Source: Bacillota bacterium
GTDB lineage: Bacteria > Bacillota > Clostridia > Lachnospirales > Lachnospiraceae
Length of the DNA stretch: 64,000 nucleotides
Direction: 5' to 3'
Assembly: GCA_023412855.1 (NCBI GenBank)
Contig: JAEZRJ010000013.1
Span: 107,392 to 171,391, forward strand
In this document: positions 59,261 through 64,000 of the stretch, piece by piece
Position numbering within the stretch: the stretch's first letter is position 1
Layout: every line of letters begins with the position of its first letter
Notes under the pieces: generated by a model
Databases searched by the model: none
Told to the model about the DNA's origin: nothing
Seen by the model: the letters and a program-made list of their open reading frames with translations, nothing else
Program-made: the position numbers and the translations under genes

Positions 59261-60640
59261 TCATTCTGCCTTTTTATTTTTTCTGGAATAGTAGCTGTAA
59301 ATGATAAACCCTAGTAAATACCATACAATGGTGTAAAGCCAAAGTACCCAGCCGCCGCCGATAATATCGGGGATGTAGCAGATAATAAGTATAATGAGAA
59401 CAACAACAGGGAGTACGTTACCACCCGGCGCACGGAAGTTACCCGGCACATATGCATTTTTCTTCCTCGCTACAATCAGCGATACACAGTTGATACTGAT
59501 TGTAATCGCTGCAAACAGTGCACCCAGACTGACGATTTCTGCCGTAAACTCGGGGAAACACGATACGATAGCTCCGAGAGCCGCTACAAGTATTGTTGCG
59601 TAAATAGGTGTTCCTGTCTTGCCACTTCTCCCCAATGCCTCCGGTAACAGGCCGCCTTCTGCCGTTGCTGCAATAGCTCTCGATGTAAGAGCGATAACAA
59701 CGAGCATTGTGGTAAGCAGCGCCAATACTGCTGAAATGGAAATAATCTTGGCAATCCATGGGTACGCTGTCAGCTTGGTGAAGCTTGCCGCATAAAGAGG
59801 AATGAAACGCATTCCCGGATTTTCTGCCAAATAACCCGCCGTAATCAAGCCGACGGTCGCCAGAATGATCAGCGAATACAAAGTAACGACAATACCCATA
59901 GCAATCAGAATAGATTTGGGAACGTTTTTGTTCGGATTCTTCACTTCCGAAACCATAAAAGCAATAGCAACAATGGAGCCGTATCCGACCATCGCGGTAG
60001 GAACTACTGATAAAAAGCCTGTGCTGCCTGACGCACCCTGCGAGAAAAAGGGAACAAGCTGTGAAGAGTCCCAGCTACCGCCGAAAATTCCCACGCAAAT
60101 GAAGATGAGCATGGTAAGAATCAAGACTCCTACGAGAATGTTATTAAGCCGTCCCGCCACGGCGAACTTTAGTGTGTTTAAGATAAAACAAAATGCGATA
60201 GCCCCTAAAGCGAGGGGAATCTGCAGATTGGCAAAAACCGGAAAACCGACTCCCAGATATGTACCCACATAGATAGCTGCAAATGCAATCGCCACGATAT
60301 TGGCGTTAATGTATCCCCATGTGGATATCCAACCCCAGAGCTTTCCGGTTTTTTCGGTCTTTCCAAGTGCTTTGGACGGAAAAACGAATACGCCGCCCGA
60401 TTTTGGGAAAATAGTGGATAATTCCGCCACGACAAGTCCGTAAATCAACATGATAGCAGCTGCTATAATCCATGAAAGAATAGCCGACGGTCCCGCAAGA
60501 TAAACGGTAAGTCCTGAAAGTGAAAAAATAGCGCTTCCGATCATTCCCCCTGCGATCATGGTAACACATGCTAGTAACCCGAGTGATCCCCCTTGATTGT
60601 TTTGATTATTGTCTGACATAAGCATATTATGGCGTAACAA
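59261..60640 (-). CDS. APC-family amino acid permease
   Basis: The 459-residue protein has about twelve membrane helices and APC-family motifs: LACVTMIAGGMIGSAIFSL in helix 1, GGVFVFPSKALGKT, and MVGYGSIVAIAFMVSEVKNPNKNVPKSI. The start is a TTG (60640) with AAGGGGG 6 bases upstream; no ATG nearby has a ribosome site. It imports an amino acid or amine. It lies between the SorC-type regulator and ribF. Confidence 0.9.
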   Translation of the reverse strand: MLRHNMLMSDNNQNNQGGSLGLLACVTMIAGGMIGSAIFSLSGLTVYLAGPSAILSWIIAAAIMLIYGLVVAELSTIFPKSGGVFVFPSKALGKTEKTGKLWGWISTWGYINANIVAIAFAAIYVGTYLGVGFPVFANLQIPLALGAIAFCFILNTLKFAVAGRLNNILVGVLILTMLIFICVGIFGGSWDSSQLVPFFSQGASGSTGFLSVVPTAMVGYGSIVAIAFMVSEVKNPNKNVPKSILIAMGIVVTLYSLIILATVGLITAGYLAENPGMRFIPLYAASFTKLTAYPWIAKIISISAVLALLTTMLVVIALTSRAIAATAEGGLLPEALGRSGKTGTPIYATILVAALGAIVSCFPEFTAEIVSLGALFAAITISINCVSLIVARKKNAYVPGNFRAPGGNVLPVVVLIILIICYIPDIIGGGWVLWLYTIVWYLLGFIIYSYYSRKNKKAE

Positions 60641-60734
60641 AATAAACCCCCTTTGTTATACCTTCTCCTTTCCAATAAGCTTGTCATGGAGATAGCGTTG
60701 ACAAAGGGGTCTCCGATATCCGTATCCGCCATGA

Positions 60735-61691
60735 CTATGGTTTCTGTTTCAGTATTTTTGCAGTTTCCAGATCCGTGACTAATACGTTGATATATCCGCC
60801 TTTCAGTGCTGCATAAATAGCATCTGCCTTTTCTGGTAATCCTGCAATTCCGATTCTGATCGGTATATTTAAATAGTCCTCCAGCGAAATTGCAATGATC
60901 CGGCTTCGGTAGGATGGTATGACAGGCCTTCCTTCGGCATCGAAAAAGTGTGTACCCACTTCTCCTACCGCCCGTTCCATTTTTTCTTTATCGTCTTCCG
61001 TCTCCTGTATGGAATTCAATGGTAAAAGATGCTCTGTCTGGCCGCTTGCGGTTCCGATACCAACAATCGCCACATTACAATTCCTTACCGTATTATAAGC
61101 CTCCTGAAAAAACGGTTCTCTTATAATAGAATTCTGCAATTCACTGCTTTGAACAATAACTGGTGCATAGAGCATAACTGGTTTTGCCTGTAACTTTACT
61201 GCAAAGTTATGTACGATATCATCCACGGCAACGTGCTCTCTGTCATGATTCGCACTTCCCAGAAGTTGAGTTACTGTCAGTTTTTCCTTCCTAAGCAACG
61301 GCATATAATCTACCATGGCTGCAGTGGCGCGCCCTCTGGAAAAGCCTATTGTATCTCCTTCATTGATAAAATTACCGATATATCTTCCTGCTGCCATTCC
61401 CAGATCCACATAAATATTTTCCTTGATCAGATTGTTCATGACACAGGCGCCCTTTAAATTGAACTTCTTCTCCAGGCCTGCTTCTATATCCATATAGTTT
61501 TCATTTATATTGACTACGTGTATCTGTACGATGCCAAGCGAGATGCATTCCGCCAGAATACGGTTTACCCGCTGTCTGGACATATTCATCTTATTTGCAA
61601 TTTCTTCCTGAGTAAATCCTGCCTTATGATAGTAATACGCAATTTTCGTATACTCATTAATCATCGCTTCCGTTATATTACCCTTTTGCAT
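60735..61691 (-). CDS. SorC/DeoR-type sugar-binding transcriptional regulator
   Basis: The 318-residue protein has an N-terminal helix-turn-helix (YYYHKAGFTQEEIANKMNMSRQRVNRILAECI) and a C-terminal SorC sugar-phosphate-binding domain (YVDLGMAAGRYIGNFINEGDTIGFSRG, VAIVGIGTASGQTEHLL, FDAEGRPVIPSYRSRIIAISLEDY). Such proteins sense phosphosugars and control their own catabolic operons. It lies within the operon, between the alcohol dehydrogenase and permease genes. The TTACNTTTGTAAC sites ahead of the aldolase gene are its likely targets. Confidence 0.9.
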   Translation of the reverse strand: MQKGNITEAMINEYTKIAYYYHKAGFTQEEIANKMNMSRQRVNRILAECISLGIVQIHVVNINENYMDIEAGLEKKFNLKGACVMNNLIKENIYVDLGMAAGRYIGNFINEGDTIGFSRGRATAAMVDYMPLLRKEKLTVTQLLGSANHDREHVAVDDIVHNFAVKLQAKPVMLYAPVIVQSSELQNSIIREPFFQEAYNTVRNCNVAIVGIGTASGQTEHLLPLNSIQETEDDKEKMERAVGEVGTHFFDAEGRPVIPSYRSRIIAISLEDYLNIPIRIGIAGLPEKADAIYAALKGGYINVLVTDLETAKILKQKP

Positions 61692-61752
61692 AATTTATAC
61701 CTACCTTGCATTGTATTTATACTTAGGTACATTTTACGCAATTTGACAAGAT

Positions 61753-62799
61753 TTAGCAACTTCTTTGACTGCATTTTACTATAATACGGTATGTGGAAGG
61801 ATCCACCGCTTTCTCAAACGCCTCTTCCATTCTGTCAAAAGGCACTTTGCCGGAAATCAGCTCCGTTACATCTATCATGCCGCCCGAAAGAAGCTTTGTC
61901 GCTATGAGGAAATCCTTGGTCTGCGGATTAACGGATCCTGTAATGATCTGCTCCGTGGAATGAATCTTATTCGGGCTGATTTCGATAGGGTTGTCCGGAT
62001 GGAAAGAGGAATAAAATACAGTTTTCCCTACTTTTCCTGTCATCTGTACTGCCTGACTTCCGATTGCAGGAATCGCTACCGTACAGAATACCACGTCAGC
62101 ACCTCTTCCCTCGGTAAGCTCCTTTACTCTGGCAACAACATCCTCTGCTTTTGAGTTAATCGTGACATCCGCTCCCATTTTACGCGCTACCTCGAGTCTT
62201 GCTTCATCTACCTCACAAGCGATAACGCGTGCACCCTTTAATTTGGCGAGCTGGATATGAAGCGCCCCCATGATACCGACTCCGATTACTACAACATCAT
62301 CTCCGAGCTGTATATCTCCGTTTTGTATACTGTGCACGCAGCATGCAAGAGGCTCCGTCAATGCTGCATGTTCCAGATTGATGCCATCAGCCATCTTATA
62401 AACATTCTTAGCGTCTACCATCATGTACTCCGCCATTCCACCCGGCCCTGCGATTCCCTTATGAGTCTCCGCAATAAAGGAAATAACGCATTGGTTTTCA
62501 TGACCGTTACGGCAATAATAGCATTCCCCGCAGGAAGTCAGCAGGCGGATACTTACTTTGTCTCCCGCCTTTACGTTCTTAACACCCTCTCCCACTGCTT
62601 CGACAACACCGGCAACCTCATGTCCGCCGGCAAAAGGGTAGCGGTTCATGACTCCCGTATAAAACCTCTGCTCTAAGGTACAGATTGCACAGGAATCCAC
62701 CTTTACCAATACCTGCTTTTTATCAGGTTCTCTCTTTTCCACATCCTTTACTTCTATTTTCTTCTTATCCGTCAATATACCTAACTTATATGTGCTCAC
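61753..62799 (-). CDS. Zinc-dependent alcohol/polyol dehydrogenase
   Basis: The 348-residue medium-chain dehydrogenase has catalytic-zinc residues (CAICTLEQRF, GGHEVAGVVEAVG), four structural-zinc cysteines in LLTSCGECYYCRNGHENQCV, and the NAD loop VVVIGVGIMGALHIQLAKLKGA, followed by CEVDEARLEVARKMGAD that prefers NAD over NADP. It oxidises a secondary alcohol or polyol. It lies between the aldolase gene (39 bp) and the SorC regulator gene. Confidence 0.92.
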   Translation of the reverse strand: MSTYKLGILTDKKKIEVKDVEKREPDKKQVLVKVDSCAICTLEQRFYTGVMNRYPFAGGHEVAGVVEAVGEGVKNVKAGDKVSIRLLTSCGECYYCRNGHENQCVISFIAETHKGIAGPGGMAEYMMVDAKNVYKMADGINLEHAALTEPLACCVHSIQNGDIQLGDDVVVIGVGIMGALHIQLAKLKGARVIACEVDEARLEVARKMGADVTINSKAEDVVARVKELTEGRGADVVFCTVAIPAIGSQAVQMTGKVGKTVFYSSFHPDNPIEISPNKIHSTEQIITGSVNPQTKDFLIATKLLSGGMIDVTELISGKVPFDRMEEAFEKAVDPSTYRIIVKCSQRSC

Positions 62800-62838
62800 T
62801 TAAACTTCACTCCTTTATATTATTTTTAATGTATCCCC

Positions 62839-63642
62839 CTATATCGTTTTTGAATGTATTTCTTTTAGTGCCGCATCCACGCTGCAGCCTTCATGTATCA
62901 GTTTTGCAATGGCTGATGCATATTTAGCGGGAGTCTCGTGTCCCCAAATATTTCTTCCCATTGCGATTCCTGCCGCTCCGGCATCCAGTGCATCCTTAAT
63001 CTCCTGTAAAAGCTGTTCCTCCGGAACTTTCTTCGAACCGCCCAGGATGACTACCGGCGCATATACGCTTTCTACCAGCTCATGGAAGCTGTCCTGGTCT
63101 CCCGTATATTCCGTTTTAATAATATCCGCACCCAGCTCTACCCCCTGCCTGCATGCAAATGTGATATTTTCCGGCGTTCTCGAGTCATCCGCCTTTTCAA
63201 ACCCTCTGGGCAATGTCTCCGCGGTTACCGGAATTCCCCACTTATGGCAGTCCAGTACAACCCTTGACAGATTACTCAGCACCTCGTTTTCAAACCTGGA
63301 ACCCGGAAATCCCATCGTAATAACAGAATCTGCCCCGAGCCTCAGCGCATCTTCCGCCGTAGCCACTATCTGCATCGGCTTGGAACGGTCTCCTAAATAG
63401 GAAACGCCTCCGTCAATCCTTAAAATGATTCCTTTTCCCAAAAAAGAATCCGCAAATTTATCTGCCATACCCACCGTAGATAAGAAAGCATCCGCTCCTG
63501 CTATTGCTACGTCACGTATTAAATTTTTCGGATCCTTCATCGCCGGAAGCACGTTAAAGTTCGCACCGTGATCCATTGCCATAATAAAAGTTTTTCCATC
63601 CGGTTGTAAAATATGATTCATTCTTTGTGTTACGTTTGCCAT
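62839..63642 (-). CDS. DhnA-type class I aldolase
   Basis: The 267-residue TIM barrel has TFIMAMDHGANFNVLP at the N-terminus, the Schiff-base lysine in LGADIIKTEYTGDQD, and the phosphate-binding PVVILGGSKKV and GAAGIAMGRNIWGHETP. This is the DhnA/LsrF/class I fructose-bisphosphate aldolase family. With the dehydrogenase and SorC regulator it should cleave a phosphorylated sugar or polyol product, though no kinase or sugar transporter gene is in the operon. It is the first gene after the promoter. Confidence 0.92.
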   Translation of the reverse strand: MANVTQRMNHILQPDGKTFIMAMDHGANFNVLPAMKDPKNLIRDVAIAGADAFLSTVGMADKFADSFLGKGIILRIDGGVSYLGDRSKPMQIVATAEDALRLGADSVITMGFPGSRFENEVLSNLSRVVLDCHKWGIPVTAETLPRGFEKADDSRTPENITFACRQGVELGADIIKTEYTGDQDSFHELVESVYAPVVILGGSKKVPEEQLLQEIKDALDAGAAGIAMGRNIWGHETPAKYASAIAKLIHEGCSVDAALKEIHSKTI

Positions 63643-63668
63643 ATCGATCTCCTTTTTAAACTTTATAA

Positions 63669-63741
63669 TTACATTTGTAACGCCATATTACTTTTGTAAC
63701 TCCCCTGTCCATAGAATATCACTGCTGTGCAGTATAGTCAA
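63669..63741 (-). promoter_or_regulatory. Promoter and operators of the aldolase operon
   Basis: Minus strand: -35 TTGACT (complement of 63736-63741), 17-bp spacer, -10 TATTCT (complement of 63713-63718). Two palindrome-like sites, TTACATTTGTAAC (63669-63681) and TTACTTTTGTAAC (63688-63700), lie just past the expected transcription start, centred 19 bp apart. A further ACATTTGTAACATTTGTTA (63824-63842) lies upstream of the -35. The positions suit a repressor, probably the SorC-type protein. Confidence 0.7.
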
Positions 63742-63904
63742 TTATATTTAATCAAACTCACCATCTTTGTTACTAATTCACAATAACCCCAAACTCTTTT
63801 TATTACATTTTCTCATATTGACGACATTTGTAACATTTGTTATGATATTTTTATTTATATGATATTAGTATCCAGTGTACTGTCTCATTGACTTTCAGCA
63901 AAAT

Positions 63905-64000
63905 AGCGCCGAATGAATTTTCAAACTGCAAGGCGGAGGAATGAGGCGTAGCGGTGGCTACGTCGATTGACGACAACGAGGCAGTTGGAAATTCAGGCAA
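63905..64000. repeat. Palindromic intergenic repeat, cut by window edge
   Basis: TGAATTTTCAAACTGC (63915-63930) is inverted as GCAGTTGGAAATTCA near 63981-63995. The interior is GC-rich (GGCGGAGGAATGAGG, CGTAGC-GGTG-GCTACG, TCGATTGACGACAACGA), unlike the AT-rich surroundings. It resembles a mobile or REP-like element, not the MITE at 34.2 kb. No copy elsewhere in this window. Confidence 0.55.

Noticed and set aside
60570..60732. Minus-strand ORF of about 53 residues between SorC and permease genes
   Set aside because: It overlaps the permease start in a different frame and reads through its ribosome binding site; no family likeness.

Overview
The window looks like a chromosomal segment of an anaerobic, low-to-mid GC Firmicute, most likely a Clostridia/Lachnospiraceae-type bacterium. 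This is an inference from strong AGGAGG-type ribosome binding sites, ATG/TTG starts and the gene families present: a VanW-family exported protein, a CPBP protease, MutS2, YhaM, type-2 GalT, SIMPL lipoprotein and DUF4080 radical SAM protein. I see no rRNA, tRNA or CRISPR array.

Region 1 (1-12.4 kb) is accessory and eroded. It holds a cupin gene with a perfect 22-bp palindrome upstream, an ABC-F ATPase fused at its start codon to the tail of a truncated MFS transporter, an acyltransferase, a CPBP protease and a DODA-type dioxygenase. A hybrid histidine kinase and response regulator follow, then a lipoprotein with an extraordinary Tyr/Asp/Gly/Trp tail. Several gene fragments lie in the gaps.

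Region 2 (11.9-21.8 kb) looks like a decayed island. Both ends carry short remnants of the 3' end of an rlmD/rumA-type 23S rRNA methyltransferase gene. Inside are a minus-strand redox/detoxification cluster with a divergent LysR regulator (three flavodoxin-domain proteins, aldo/keto reductase, cupin, carboxymuconolactone decarboxylase, RibD-type reductase, FMN-binding protein, alpha/beta hydrolase), a serine recombinase split by an inverted, frameshifted nitroreductase fragment, and an arginase-family gene.

Region 3 (21.9-30.2 kb) is a defence locus: a complete four-gene Wadjet system (JetA, JetB, SMC-like JetC, Toprim-like JetD; I think type III), preceded on the same strand by an AlbA_2/ATP-binding/winged-helix regulator gene. 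That regulator's promoter is wrapped in repeated GATAGAA boxes. A degenerate resolvase fragment lies upstream.

Region 4 (30.3-63.6 kb) is mostly core metabolism and housekeeping: rlmD, yhaM and an HtrA-like protein without a catalytic triad; mutS2 and an OmpR-type two-component system; trmL; a SIMPL lipoprotein with a structured leader; Lrp plus aminotransferase; an AIR-synthase-like protein; VanW; nth, a DEDDh exonuclease and a radical SAM protein; a serine hydrolase; galK/galT with an AraC regulator and an epimerase; a lone receiver protein; an acyltransferase. At the right end is an operon of aldolase, zinc alcohol dehydrogenase, SorC-type regulator, APC permease and RibF, with a readable promoter and candidate operators.

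Three copies of a MITE-like repeat with GTTACTGTTCAC terminal inverted repeats sit in intergenic gaps at 34.2, 45.7 and 54.1 kb. A different palindromic repeat runs up to the right edge of the window.
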